The notes beneath the pieces were generated by a model. It made no database searches, was not told the origin of the DNA, and was given only the letters and a program-made list of their open reading frames with translations. From contig NZ_BKAU01000001.1 of NCBI RefSeq assembly GCF_007992715.1, positions 1,550,001 through 1,614,000 on the forward strand: a stretch of DNA of 64,000 nt, given 5' to 3'. Source of the stretch: Chitinophaga cymbidii. GTDB taxonomy: Bacteria; Bacteroidota; Bacteroidia; Chitinophagales; Chitinophagaceae. Below are positions 33,302 through 42,895 of the stretch, one piece after another; the stretch's first letter is position 1, and the number at the start of each line of letters is the position of its first letter. A program made the position numbers and the translations under genes.

Positions 33302-35746
33302 ATGATCTATAGACACATCCTTTTTTACCTTTTGATCGGCATTGCCACCTTCGCACAACCCGTCAGGGAACCCGGAAAAGTAACCGCCGTAAGCATTCAC
33401 GGCCAGGAGATCCGCATCACTACCGAAAAAGCCTTTGCTTCCATCACCGCCTACAGCCCGTCCGTAATACGGGTGCGGATCGACAAACAGGCATTGGCGA
33501 AAGATTTTTCCTATGCCGTCATCGCGCAGCCAACCGCATTTCAGCCGCGCATTACGCAGAATGATCAGCAGGTGAAAATGGAAACGGATTCGCTGGTGGT
33601 GCACATCCGCAAAAATCCTTTTTCCATCGCCTTCCTGAAAACAGACGGCACCGTGATCAACACGGATGAACCGGGACTGCACACTTCCTGGATCGGGGAG
33701 GAAGTCACTACCTACAAAACGATGCAGGAAGGAGAACGCTTCATTGGCCTGGGCGAAAAGACCGGCAACCTCGACCGTAAAGGCAACGCCTACACGAACT
33801 GGAACACAGACGCTTACGGCTACACCACGGGGCAGGACCCGATCTACGCCACCATCCCTTTTTACATCGGCATTCATCACGGGCTGAGCTATGGTATTTT
33901 CTTTGATAACACCTGGCGCAGTGATTTCAATTTCGGGGCGAGCAACAACCGCTTTTCTTCTTTCAGCGCGAACGGCGGAGAGATGAACTATTATTTTATC
34001 TATCATCAGCGCGTGGCGGATATCATCACCGCCTACACCGGCCTCACCGGCCGCATGCCCCTGCCGCCGCTGTGGAGCCTCGGCTACCAGCAGAACCGCT
34101 ACAGCTATTATCCCGACACCGAAGTGTACCGCATTGCGCAAACGCTGCGCGAAAAACAGATCCCGGCGGACGGCATTACGCTGGACATTCATTACATGGA
34201 TGCCTACAAGCTCTTTACCTGGAACAAATCCCGCTTCCCGGACCCCGCGGCCATGAACGCAAAGCTGGCGAAGCTCGGCTTCAAAACCACCGTGATCGTA
34301 GACCCCGGCATCAAAGTGGAAAAAGGATACGCCGCCTACGAAAGCGGCCTGCAATCCGACATCTTCATCAAATACACAGACGGGCAACCCTATACCGGCC
34401 AGGTATGGCCCGGCTGGTGCCACTTCCCGGACTTCACCACCCCCAAAGGGCGGCAATGGTGGAAAGGCCAGCTCGAAAGCTACGCCCGCGCCGGCGTCTC
34501 CGGCCTCTGGAACGACATGAACGAGATCGCCACCTGGGGCCAGAAAATGCCGGACAACGTACTATTCAGCTTCGAAGGAAATCCTGTTACCCACCAGCAG
34601 GCACACAACGTGTATGGCCTGCAGATGATACGCGCCAGCTATGAAGGCTACCGCGCCATTACGCCCGGCAAACGGCCCTTCATCCTTACCCGCGCCGGGT
34701 ACGCGGGTCTGCAGCGTTACTCCGCTATCTGGACGGGCGACAACCGCGCGGAAGAAGATCACATGCTGCTCGGCGTGCGGCTGATGAACAGCCTCGGCCT
34801 GAGCGGCGTGCCCTTCTCCGGCATGGACGTAGGCGGCTTCACCGGCAATCCCACGCCCAGCCTCTACGCCCGCTGGATGCAGATCGGCGCGTTCATTCCC
34901 TACTTCCGCAACCACACCGGCATCAACACCAAATCCGCCGAGCCCTGGGCTTTCGGGGAAGAAGTGCTGGAAATATCGCGCAACTACATCAACCTGCGCT
35001 ACCGCCTGCTGCCGTATCTCTACGCCTGCTTCTACGACGCCACGCAAACAGGGCTGCCGCTCATGCGCACGCTGGCGATCGATCATACACACGATCCGAA
35101 AGTCTATGACGGCAGCTTCCAGAATCAGTACTGCTTCGGCCCGTCTTTCCTCATCGCGCCGTTTGAAAGTAAACAGGATTATGCGCCGGTGTACCTCCCG
35201 GAAGGGCGGTGGTACGACCTTTACACGGATAGCGTAGAGCAGGGTGGCCGGGAAAAGATGCTCACCTTATCCATCCAGCAACTGCCGGTATTCGTGAAAG
35301 AAAGCAGCATCATCCCGATGCAGACGTTGATACAGAACACCACAGAAAAACCCGCGGATACATTATTCCTCCATGTCTATCAGGGAAACGTGAAGAACGA
35401 ATTTGTGTATTATGAAGATGACGGGGAAACATATGCTTATGAGAAAGGCGCGTTCTACAAACGCAGGATGACCTACGACCCGGCGGCCCGCACCATCACA
35501 CTGGAAAAAGCTGCCGGTCAGTCGTCCTCCCGCTTCTCCGTGATCTCGCTGGTCCTGCACGGCTTTGGCGGTCAGCAGGAGATCCGTGTGAACGGTAACA
35601 ATGCATCGCTGCAAAGCGGCAACTATGCTTTCATTCAGCCCGTTTCCCGCTTCGATCCGCAGGGGGAAAGTAACCCGGTGATCAGTTGCGCCGTGCGGAC
35701 AACATCGTTCCGGAATGGGGCTGATCAGATCATCATTCAATTATAA
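33302..35746 (+). CDS. Glycoside hydrolase family 31 (alpha-glucosidase/alpha-xylosidase type)
   Basis: This is an exported retaining glycosidase of 814 residues. A signal peptide (YRHILFYLLIGIATFAQ) precedes an N-terminal beta-domain and the (beta/alpha)8 barrel. The catalytic nucleophile is D405 in GLWNDMNEIATW and the acid/base D480 in IWTGDNRAEEDH. The C-terminal beta-sandwich domains are present. With the upstream susCD genes it forms a locus for alpha-linked glucans, or xyloglucan-like substrates if it is a xylosidase. Its 3' end overlaps the convergent GT39 gene by ten bases. Confidence 0.94.
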   Translation: MIYRHILFYLLIGIATFAQPVREPGKVTAVSIHGQEIRITTEKAFASITAYSPSVIRVRIDKQALAKDFSYAVIAQPTAFQPRITQNDQQVKMETDSLVVHIRKNPFSIAFLKTDGTVINTDEPGLHTSWIGEEVTTYKTMQEGERFIGLGEKTGNLDRKGNAYTNWNTDAYGYTTGQDPIYATIPFYIGIHHGLSYGIFFDNTWRSDFNFGASNNRFSSFSANGGEMNYYFIYHQRVADIITAYTGLTGRMPLPPLWSLGYQQNRYSYYPDTEVYRIAQTLREKQIPADGITLDIHYMDAYKLFTWNKSRFPDPAAMNAKLAKLGFKTTVIVDPGIKVEKGYAAYESGLQSDIFIKYTDGQPYTGQVWPGWCHFPDFTTPKGRQWWKGQLESYARAGVSGLWNDMNEIATWGQKMPDNVLFSFEGNPVTHQQAHNVYGLQMIRASYEGYRAITPGKRPFILTRAGYAGLQRYSAIWTGDNRAEEDHMLLGVRLMNSLGLSGVPFSGMDVGGFTGNPTPSLYARWMQIGAFIPYFRNHTGINTKSAEPWAFGEEVLEISRNYINLRYRLLPYLYACFYDATQTGLPLMRTLAIDHTHDPKVYDGSFQNQYCFGPSFLIAPFESKQDYAPVYLPEGRWYDLYTDSVEQGGREKMLTLSIQQLPVFVKESSIIPMQTLIQNTTEKPADTLFLHVYQGNVKNEFVYYEDDGETYAYEKGAFYKRRMTYDPAARTITLEKAAGQSSSRFSVISLVLHGFGGQQEIRVNGNNASLQSGNYAFIQPVSRFDPQGESNPVISCAVRTTSFRNGADQIIIQL

Positions 35747-37377
35747 CTCACCCGCAGCAGGCACCGTTGCCCCAATGCCTGCTGCCTTGTTGCGTAATTC
35801 ACGAACGGCAGGTCCAGCTTGCTGACATAAAAATGCGGGAATGTTTTCACCATCTCGCAACGGTAACCGATCTTCCGCAGCTCTTCCGCTTCCCCCGGTT
35901 CCGTGAAAAGCATTACCGGCGCATCGGCAGCAGCGGTACGCAGTTGCAGCGAATCGTAGCGCAGCACCGGCGCATCCAGGTAATAGGGGAAGGCATAGGA
36001 ATTGACCTTCCAGAGCGAAACCGGTTGTTCTTTCAGCGCATGATTGGCATAGCGCGCGGCCGTGCTGCCGGACTGGTACCGCATCATATCCGGGTACCAC
36101 ATCCAGTTCAGGAACAGGTTCAGGATGAAGGTAGCGATGCAGGCGCGGTAGAAAAGCACCGTCTTTTTACCCTCGCCCAGCCGTTGCGGCAGTATCACAA
36201 AAGCCGCGATGAGCAGGGGCGCAATAATGATATAGCTCACGCTGAATTGCGGGCGGTACAGCACCGTCAGTCCCGCGATAGCCACGAAAATAATGATGAT
36301 GACCGTCTTCAGCGCAATGCGGTAGAACTTGGTGCCGTCCGGCTCCTTCAGCGACAGCAGGTATTGCGCGGTGATGATGGCGAAGAAAGGGAACAGGATA
36401 TTCAGGTAATGCGGCAGCTGAAAGCGGGATAAGGAGAACAGCACAAAAGTCACCAGCGCGGCGCAGAGGCAGTAATATTCCTTCCAGCCCCGGCGGAAGA
36501 ACGCGGCATACAGGAACAGCGACCAGGGCAGGAACGCCCACAGCAAAGTATGCAGGAAAAAGAAAGGATCGCCGCTGCCGCGGATAGGGCCGGTATTCAT
36601 GAACCGCCCGAACTGGCTGTCCCAGAAAAAGAACCGGATGCCGGAAACGCCTTTCTGTCCGAATACTTCCAGCTCCGGATGCTGATCGAACTGATAATAT
36701 AATGCATATAATTCCGGCGTGATGAACAGCGCGATCAGCACAGCCGCCAGCAACCAGCGCAAATGAAAAAGCTGTTTCCATTGCCGCGTGATCAGCAGAT
36801 GCCCGCCGATAGCGCTGCCGATGGGCACCAGCGCGAACAGCCCTTTCGTCATTACCGCAAACGCCGCAAACAGGGCGCCGGCCAGCAAATGATACCAGGG
36901 GCCTTTCTCCACGCTCCTGTAAAAATGATACACCGCCGCAATGATCATCCCCGTGAGGTAAGGTTCCGCTCTCACATCGTTATTGGATAAAACAAGATGC
37001 TGCGCCGTTAGCAGGATGCACACCGCCCAGCGCGCGGTTTGCGCATTGTACAGCTTTTCCGCGAAGCGGTAGGTGTAGACCGCGCCCGCCATCAGCCATA
37101 AAATAGCCGGCAGCTTGTAAGCCCAGGTTGTAAACCCGAACAGGTGATAGCTGAGCGCCATCATCCAGAAAGGGAAGTGCGGTTTGTCCAACCAGGCGTG
37201 GCCGTCCGCATAAAGATCAAGGTAGTTGCCGGTTTGCACCATCGTTTTGGCGATACCGGCGTAGAGCGCGCCGTCCGGCTCCAGGATAGTGATGTTCAGT
37301 CCGCTGAAATTGACCAGCGCCGCGGCCGTAATAACAAGCCAGGATATACGGAATTCAGAAAAAGTTCGGCTTTGCAT
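35737..37377 (-). CDS. Glycosyltransferase family 39 (ArnT/PMT-like) membrane protein
   Basis: This 546-residue protein has about 11-12 membrane helices. The first periplasmic loop contains EPDGALYAGIAKTM and the next DKPHFPFWMMAL, features of ArnT-like transferases that use polyprenyl-phosphate sugars. DVRAEPYLTG also fits. It probably transfers a sugar to lipid A, a lipid carrier or protein on the periplasmic face. It is monocistronic and overlaps the GH31 gene tail to tail. Confidence 0.87.
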   Translation of the reverse strand: MQSRTFSEFRISWLVITAAALVNFSGLNITILEPDGALYAGIAKTMVQTGNYLDLYADGHAWLDKPHFPFWMMALSYHLFGFTTWAYKLPAILWLMAGAVYTYRFAEKLYNAQTARWAVCILLTAQHLVLSNNDVRAEPYLTGMIIAAVYHFYRSVEKGPWYHLLAGALFAAFAVMTKGLFALVPIGSAIGGHLLITRQWKQLFHLRWLLAAVLIALFITPELYALYYQFDQHPELEVFGQKGVSGIRFFFWDSQFGRFMNTGPIRGSGDPFFFLHTLLWAFLPWSLFLYAAFFRRGWKEYYCLCAALVTFVLFSLSRFQLPHYLNILFPFFAIITAQYLLSLKEPDGTKFYRIALKTVIIIIFVAIAGLTVLYRPQFSVSYIIIAPLLIAAFVILPQRLGEGKKTVLFYRACIATFILNLFLNWMWYPDMMRYQSGSTAARYANHALKEQPVSLWKVNSYAFPYYLDAPVLRYDSLQLRTAAADAPVMLFTEPGEAEELRKIGYRCEMVKTFPHFYVSKLDLPFVNYATRQQALGQRCLLRVSYN

Positions 37378-37431
37378 CGTTCGGTAATTTACAGATACCG
37401 GAATACCGATGCAAATTATCTTTTTATAACA

Positions 37432-38295
37432 TTATTTCAGCACGTCGTCGTCGTACTCGTAGCGGACGATATGGTATTTGTTCCCGATCGTGTAGGGATT
37501 TGTAAACCGCGCTTCCGACACCAGGCCCTGGGCGTTCAGCGCAGGATCGCCCACCATCTCGTCGAACCACATTTTGTCCCCGTGGTGGTTCCGCGACAGC
37601 CGGATCACATCTCCATGCAGCATGGGCATGATGATCACGCCGCCATGCGGCACATTGAAGCGAAGCCTTGGATTGGGGGCGGATTTGTAATCCAGGTAAT
37701 CTTCGAACTCGCCCAGTGAATTGACGTACCGCATGTAGTTCCCGTTTTCGAAAATATACCTTGTCGTGTCATCCGCACCGGTCTTTGCGTCTTCACCGAT
37801 GGCCAGCACCTCATCGGCCAGGTATACGTATCGCGTCGTTGTTTCGGAGCCGTTGTAGGTGGACAGGTAGCTGCTGGCCGAGGGAATGGTGTCGCTGCCG
37901 CTGAAGGAGAACTTTATAACGGCCTGCAACGTCGGCCCGCTGCCGGAATATTTCCGCGCTTCCACCATCCGGTGGCTTGCATCATAGAAAAATGAATCGA
38001 CCTGTATCCGCTGAAGGTTGGCCGTATCGTTGACGGCGGACGCATAGACTTCCTGCGCCAAAGGTTTGTAGTGTGCATTGTAATGTATGCGGGATTCACG
38101 TTTGCTGATGGTGTTGGGCGGCCCTTCCGGGTCGGGGAAGAATTGCTCGTAAACATCCAGCTGCACCCATTTGACGATTAGCCAGCCGGGGTTCGTGGAT
38201 GGTTCCGGTTCAGGAACGGGTGGATGCGGGTCTTTAATGCAGCCGGAAACTGCCAGGACCGCTGCAAGCGCAGCCAGTTGGAGGGGTGTTTTCAT
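37432..38295 (-). CDS. Uncharacterised lipoprotein
   Basis: This 287-residue protein has a clear lipobox (LAVSGC). It continues with a proline/glutamate-rich linker (KDPHPPVPEPEPS) and a beta-rich body with repeated YDASHRMVEARKYSGS / FENGNYMRY-type strands, like the RHS/YD-like DUF4595-type lipoproteins of Bacteroidota. The function is unknown. It is monocistronic. Confidence 0.75.
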   Translation of the reverse strand: MKTPLQLAALAAVLAVSGCIKDPHPPVPEPEPSTNPGWLIVKWVQLDVYEQFFPDPEGPPNTISKRESRIHYNAHYKPLAQEVYASAVNDTANLQRIQVDSFFYDASHRMVEARKYSGSGPTLQAVIKFSFSGSDTIPSASSYLSTYNGSETTTRYVYLADEVLAIGEDAKTGADDTTRYIFENGNYMRYVNSLGEFEDYLDYKSAPNPRLRFNVPHGGVIIMPMLHGDVIRLSRNHHGDKMWFDEMVGDPALNAQGLVSEARFTNPYTIGNKYHIVRYEYDDDVLK

Positions 38296-38361
38296 AGCGA
38301 TTCAGATATAGGATAAATATACCTGAATAGCGTTTCATGGCCGATACTCGTTTCAGTAGTT

Positions 38362-38706
38362 TTAAAACCCGAGCCAGCTCTTTTCCATGCCTACATAAAT
38401 GCCGTCTTCCCGCTGCTCAACGGGATACGTACGCAGGTAGAATCCTTCACCACTGCTGTTGTAACCGTTCCGTATGCTGAATTTATACCGGTGGAGGGGG
38501 CACACCACATTTCCCTGCGCGTCAATGAACCCTTCAGACATCAGTCCCCCGGCATGCGGGCATTTATGCGCGAAAGCATATAACTGCCCCTGGAAGCGGG
38601 AGAAACAGATCCTTTTCCCTTTCACTTCATGTACCACGATCGCCTGTTCCGCCACTACGGCGTCATCCGCGTCCGTGAGCCGGTGCCAGTTGTATTGCTT
38701 GCTCAT
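38362..38706 (-). CDS. Rieske [2Fe-2S] ferredoxin-like protein
   Basis: This 114-residue soluble protein binds a Rieske cluster through C49-x-H51 and C69-x-x-H72 (CPHAGG and CPLHRY). It resembles the small NirD-like or dioxygenase-ferredoxin type and probably carries electrons to an unlinked oxygenase or reductase. It starts three bases after the hflX stop codon, so the two share a transcript. Confidence 0.93.
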   Translation of the reverse strand: MSKQYNWHRLTDADDAVVAEQAIVVHEVKGKRICFSRFQGQLYAFAHKCPHAGGLMSEGFIDAQGNVVCPLHRYKFSIRNGYNSSGEGFYLRTYPVEQREDGIYVGMEKSWLGF

Positions 38707-38709
38707 GTT

Positions 38710-39900
38710 TTAAAAGAAAAATTCAGATTTATAAGGATACCGCACACGGTACAGCTCCACCACCTTATCGAGGATGGTCTTGCGCAGCTCATCGATGTTG
38801 CGGCGTTCGGTGGCGGACACGAATACGCAGTTGCCGTGGGTGCGGTGCTGCCAGCTTTCTTTCAATTGCTGGAGGATGTCCTTTTTCACATCTTCGGTCA
38901 GCCATTCATCGAAGGTCAGCTTTTCGTAGAGGTCCATTTTGTTGAAGATGAGGATGGTGGGCTTGTCCAGCGCCTTCAGCTCCGCCAGCGTACGGTTCAC
39001 CACTTCTATCTGGTCTTCATACTTGGGATGGGAGATGTCCACCACATGCATGAGGATGTCGCTTTCGCGCACTTCGTCCAGCGTGGATTTGAAGCTTTCC
39101 ACCAGGTGATGGGGCAGCTTGCGGATAAACCCTACCGTATCGCTGAGCAGGAAAGGCGTTTGCTCGAACACCACTTTACGGGTAGTAGTGTCCAGTGTGG
39201 CGAAGAGCTTGTTTTCCGCGAACACCTCGCTTTTGCTGATCAGGTTCATCAGCGTGCTTTTGCCCACGTTGGTATAACCCACCAGCGCTACACGGATGTA
39301 TTCGCCGCGGTCTTTCCGCTGTGTGAGCGCCTGTTTGTCGATTTCCGCGAGGCGCTTGCGCAACAGCGATATCTTGTCTTTCACGATACGGCGGTCCGTT
39401 TCAATCTCCGTTTCACCGGGGCCTCTCATCCCGATTCCCCCTTTCTGCCGTTCCAGGTGCGTCCACATCCCGCGCAACCTCGGCAGGATGTACTGGTACT
39501 GCGCCAGCTCCACCTGCACCTTGGCCTGTGCCGTCCGCGCCCTGCGGGCGAAGATGTCCAGGATCAGGTCGCTCCGGTCGATCACCTTTACTTTCAGTTC
39601 CTTCTGTATATTGGAAATCTGCGAGCCGCTCAGCTCGTCATCGAAAATCACCAGTGAAATATCCCTGCTGGCCACAAACTGCCGGATCTCTTCCAGCTTG
39701 CCCTTTCCCACGAATGTGGCCCTGTCCGGGTGCGGGAGCTTCTGCGTAAAGCGCTTCACCGCTTCCGCCCCGGCCGTATCGGCCAGGAAAGCCAGCTCGT
39801 CCAGGTACTCCTGCACCTGCGCCTCCGATTGTTCCTTGTGAATGAGCCCTACCAGTACCGCACGTTCGTTGCCTTCTATTGCTTGTTGTTTCTCTATCAA
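38710..39900 (-). CDS. hflX: Ribosome-associated GTPase HflX
   Basis: This GTPase of 396 residues splits stalled or hibernating ribosomes under stress. The N-terminal HflX domain (ERAVLVGLIHKE, FVGKGKLEEI, LVIFDDELSGSQISNIQKEL) is followed by a coiled linker (QKGGIGMRGPGETEIETDRR) and the G domain with GYTNVGKST, DTVGFI and NKMD. Translation appears to start at TTG 39900, 20 bases downstream of a perfect -7 box. Confidence 0.95.
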   Translation of the reverse strand: MIEKQQAIEGNERAVLVGLIHKEQSEAQVQEYLDELAFLADTAGAEAVKRFTQKLPHPDRATFVGKGKLEEIRQFVASRDISLVIFDDELSGSQISNIQKELKVKVIDRSDLILDIFARRARTAQAKVQVELAQYQYILPRLRGMWTHLERQKGGIGMRGPGETEIETDRRIVKDKISLLRKRLAEIDKQALTQRKDRGEYIRVALVGYTNVGKSTLMNLISKSEVFAENKLFATLDTTTRKVVFEQTPFLLSDTVGFIRKLPHHLVESFKSTLDEVRESDILMHVVDISHPKYEDQIEVVNRTLAELKALDKPTILIFNKMDLYEKLTFDEWLTEDVKKDILQQLKESWQHRTHGNCVFVSATERRNIDELRKTILDKVVELYRVRYPYKSEFFF

Positions 39901-39919
39901 AATTTTATCTGTATTTCTG

Positions 39920-39927
39920 CAAAGTTA
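39920..39927 (-). promoter_or_regulatory. -7 promoter box for hflX
   Basis: On the minus strand the sequence is TAACTTTG, an exact TAnnTTTG match, with TTTA 17 bases upstream. The predicted transcript begins only about a dozen bases before the TTG start codon, supporting that start. Confidence 0.6.
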
Positions 39928-39979
39928 ATGATTTCGTTTTTCCCTAAATTTATGGCTCATCACAACAAAATCTACACCA

Positions 39980-41989
39980 ATGCGGAAAACGTTCCTGGTT
40001 GCAGGTATTTTATTTATTCAACACAGCATGGCACAACAGAAAATGAGCCCGGAGCTGCTCTGGCAGCTGGGAAGGGTAAGCGGGGAAACAGTTACGGCCG
40101 ATGGCGCCGTGCTGTACGGCGTGAGCCGGTATAACCTGGCGGACAATAAAAGTGAAAGGAACCTCTATGCCATCCCGGCCAAAGGAGGCGCCGCAAAGCA
40201 GCTGACCAGCGGTCCGGGTGCGGAATCCGGCGCCCAGGTGCTGCCGGACGGGCGCATCCTCTACAATTACAAAGGCCAGCTGTGGGAAATGGATAAAGAC
40301 GGCGGCAACCCCGTACAGCGTACCCATGTGGAAGGCGGCATGCAGAACATCCGCATTTCCCCCAAAGGCACGCACATCCTCTTCTCCAAAGAAGTGAAGC
40401 TGGAAAAGATACTCGCCAAAGACCTGTACACCGATCTTCCGAAAGCTAACGCGCAGGTGTATACGACGCTGAACTACCGCCACTGGGATACCTGGGAAGA
40501 CGGCAGCTACAACCACGTTTTCTACGCCACCTACGATGCGGCGACCGGCAAAACCGGCGAACCGGTAGACATCATGAAAGACGAGCTGTTCGATTGCCCG
40601 CAAATGCCCTTCGGCGGCGCGGAAGATTTTATCTTCGACCCCACCGGCACACAGATCATCTACGTCTGCAAAAAGAAACACGGAAAAGAATACGCGGTCA
40701 GCACCAACACAGACATCTACCGTTACAATCTCCTCACCGGCCAAACCGAAAACCTCTCCGAAGGCATGATGGGCTACGACACCCAGCCGGTATTCAGTCC
40801 CGATGGCAAACAGCTCTCCTGGCTCAGCATGGCCCGCGATGGTTATGAGGCGGACAAAAACGACGTGATCGTATACGACCTCGCCGCCAAAACCCGCGTC
40901 AATCTTACGAAAGACTGGGATGGCACCGTTTCCGCCAGCCGCTACAGCAACGACGGCAAAAGCATCTTCTTCCTCGCTGTCGTGAAAGGCACCGAACAGG
41001 TATTCGGCATCGATCTGCGCAGCAAAGCCGTCAAACAATTGACGAAAGGCCAGTTCGACATCAACGGCTTCGTGGGGCAGACCGGGAATACCCTGGTGGT
41101 AACCCGCGCGGACATGAACCATGCCGGCGAATTATATACGGTAGACATTAAAAAAGGCGATGTAAAACAGTTGTCTGATGTCAATAAAGATATTTACGGC
41201 AACCTCGGCATGAGCAAAGTGGAAGAAAGATGGGTGAAAACCAGCGACGGCCAGCAAATGCTGGTGTGGGTGATCTTCCCGCCGGACTTCGATCCCGCAA
41301 AAAAATATCCTACACTGCTGTATTGCCAGGGCGGGCCGCAATCCGCCGTTTCACAATTTTATTCTTTCCGCTGGAACTTCCAGCTGATGGCGGCGCAGGG
41401 TTACATCATCGTAGCGCCGAACAGAAGAGGCATGCCCGGCCACGGCGTGAAATGGAATGAAGAGATCAGCAAGGACTGGGGCGGCCAGCCCATCCGCGAT
41501 TACCTCGCGGCGATTGATGACGTGAGCAAAGAGGCGTACGTGGACAAAAACCGGCTGGGCGCCGTGGGCGCGAGCTATGGCGGATATTCCGTGTTCATGC
41601 TTGCGGGCGTGCACGAAAACCGCTTCAAGTCCTTCATCGCGCACGACGGCCTCTTTGACCTCCGCAGCTGGTACGGCACCACGGAAGAACTGTGGTTCGC
41701 CAACTGGGACATCGGCGCTTACTGGGACAAAGCCAACGAAAAAACGCATGCGCAGTTCAACCCCAGCAATTTTGTGAACAACTGGAACACGCCCATCATG
41801 ATCGTGCAGGGCGGCATCGACTACCGCGTGGGCATAGAACAGGGGCTGCAGGCGTTCCAAGCCGCGCAACTGAAAGGGATCAAAAGCAAGCTGCTGTACT
41901 TCCCGGAAGAAAATCACTGGGTGCTGAGCGCCCAGAACGCCATTACCTGGCAGCGGGAATTTTTCTCCTGGCTGAAGGAAACCTTATAA
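39980..41989 (+). CDS. S9-family serine peptidase (dipeptidyl/acylaminoacyl peptidase type)
   Basis: This 669-residue protein has a signal peptide (ends about MAQQ), an N-terminal beta-propeller with WD40-like PD40 repeats (for example FSPDGKQLSWLSMARDGYEA) and a C-terminal alpha/beta hydrolase domain. The catalytic serine is S532 in GASYGGYS, with the aspartate in QGGIDYRVG and the histidine in ENHWVL. It is predicted to remove dipeptides or acylated residues from peptides in the periplasm. The enoyl-CoA hydratase gene follows 10 bases later. Confidence 0.95.
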   Translation: MRKTFLVAGILFIQHSMAQQKMSPELLWQLGRVSGETVTADGAVLYGVSRYNLADNKSERNLYAIPAKGGAAKQLTSGPGAESGAQVLPDGRILYNYKGQLWEMDKDGGNPVQRTHVEGGMQNIRISPKGTHILFSKEVKLEKILAKDLYTDLPKANAQVYTTLNYRHWDTWEDGSYNHVFYATYDAATGKTGEPVDIMKDELFDCPQMPFGGAEDFIFDPTGTQIIYVCKKKHGKEYAVSTNTDIYRYNLLTGQTENLSEGMMGYDTQPVFSPDGKQLSWLSMARDGYEADKNDVIVYDLAAKTRVNLTKDWDGTVSASRYSNDGKSIFFLAVVKGTEQVFGIDLRSKAVKQLTKGQFDINGFVGQTGNTLVVTRADMNHAGELYTVDIKKGDVKQLSDVNKDIYGNLGMSKVEERWVKTSDGQQMLVWVIFPPDFDPAKKYPTLLYCQGGPQSAVSQFYSFRWNFQLMAAQGYIIVAPNRRGMPGHGVKWNEEISKDWGGQPIRDYLAAIDDVSKEAYVDKNRLGAVGASYGGYSVFMLAGVHENRFKSFIAHDGLFDLRSWYGTTEELWFANWDIGAYWDKANEKTHAQFNPSNFVNNWNTPIMIVQGGIDYRVGIEQGLQAFQAAQLKGIKSKLLYFPEENHWVLSAQNAITWQREFFSWLKETL

Positions 41990-41999
41990 AACCGCCATT

Positions 42000-42773
42000 A
42001 TGCTGACCTACCACGTTGAGAAAAACATCGCTACCATTACCCTGAACCGCCCGGAGGTATACAACGCCTTCAACGACGCGCTGAGCTTCGAGCTGCAGGA
42101 TGCGTTGAAGAAAGCGGAAAAGGACGCCGCAGTGCGGGCCGTAGTGCTCACCGGCGCGGGCAAGGCGTTCTGCAGCGGGCAGGACCTGAAAGCCTCGATG
42201 GAAGACGGGCGCCCGCGCAATCTCGGGGAATCGCTGCACAAGCGCTACAACCCCATTATCCGCGCGATCCGCAACATGCCCAAGCCGGTGATCTGCCGCC
42301 TGAACGGTGTGGCCGCCGGGGCGGGATGCTCGCTGGCGCTGGCCTGCGATGTGATCATTGCCTCGGAGCAGGCATCCATGATCGAGATATTTATTAACAT
42401 AGCGCTGGTGCTGGATTCAGGCTCATCGTACTTTCTGCCCCGCACCGTGGGCTATCACCGCGCGTTTGAGCTGGCTACCAAAGCCACCAAGCTGACTGCC
42501 GCGGATGCGCTGCAGCTGGGGCTGGTCAATAAAGTGGTGCCGGCTGACGAGCTGGACGCTGCCGTGCAGGCGGAAGCAGAGTTCTATGCCGGCGCGCCCA
42601 CCAAAGCGATCGGCCTGCTCAAGAAAATGCTCACGAAGGGCATGACGGAGAACCTGGACGCAGTGCTGGATTATGAGGCGTATTGCCAGGAGATAGCGGG
42701 GAAGACGGAGGACAATGCGGAAGGGGTGAAAGCGTTCCTCGAGAAGCGGAAGGCGGTGTTTATGGGGAAATAG
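42000..42773 (+). CDS. Enoyl-CoA hydratase/isomerase family protein (PaaG-like)
   Basis: This 257-residue crotonase-fold enzyme has the CoA-binding and oxyanion motifs AFCSGQDLKASM and NGVAAGAGCSLALACDVIIA. The NIALVLDSGSSYFLPR block resembles PaaG (ring 1,2-epoxyphenylacetyl-CoA isomerase). No other phenylacetate genes are nearby, so a general hydratase role is equally possible. It is probably co-transcribed with the S9 peptidase. Confidence 0.9.
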   Translation: MLTYHVEKNIATITLNRPEVYNAFNDALSFELQDALKKAEKDAAVRAVVLTGAGKAFCSGQDLKASMEDGRPRNLGESLHKRYNPIIRAIRNMPKPVICRLNGVAAGAGCSLALACDVIIASEQASMIEIFINIALVLDSGSSYFLPRTVGYHRAFELATKATKLTAADALQLGLVNKVVPADELDAAVQAEAEFYAGAPTKAIGLLKKMLTKGMTENLDAVLDYEAYCQEIAGKTEDNAEGVKAFLEKRKAVFMGK

Positions 42774-42849
42774 GAAAACTTCCGGGAGAAAGCGGAAGAA
42801 TGTTCCGCGTGAAGCGTACGCCGCGTTTACAGAAAAAGCGAAAAATAAA

Positions 42850-42878
42850 GGGGCTGACCATTGCTTTTGGTCAGCCCC
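42850..42878. terminator. Bidirectional terminator between convergent genes
   Basis: GGGGCTGACCA (42850-42860) pairs perfectly with TGGTCAGCCCC (42868-42878). The minus-strand tail is TTTATTTTT and the plus-strand tail is CTATTTAAAT. It serves the beta-barrel gene and probably the hydratase operon. Confidence 0.8.
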
Positions 42879-42895
42879 GTCTATTTAAATAAAGC

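Noticed and set aside
35737..35746. Ten-base tail-to-tail overlap of the GH31 and GT39 genes
   Set aside because: Both reading frames are solid at their ends; short convergent overlaps are common and need no special explanation.
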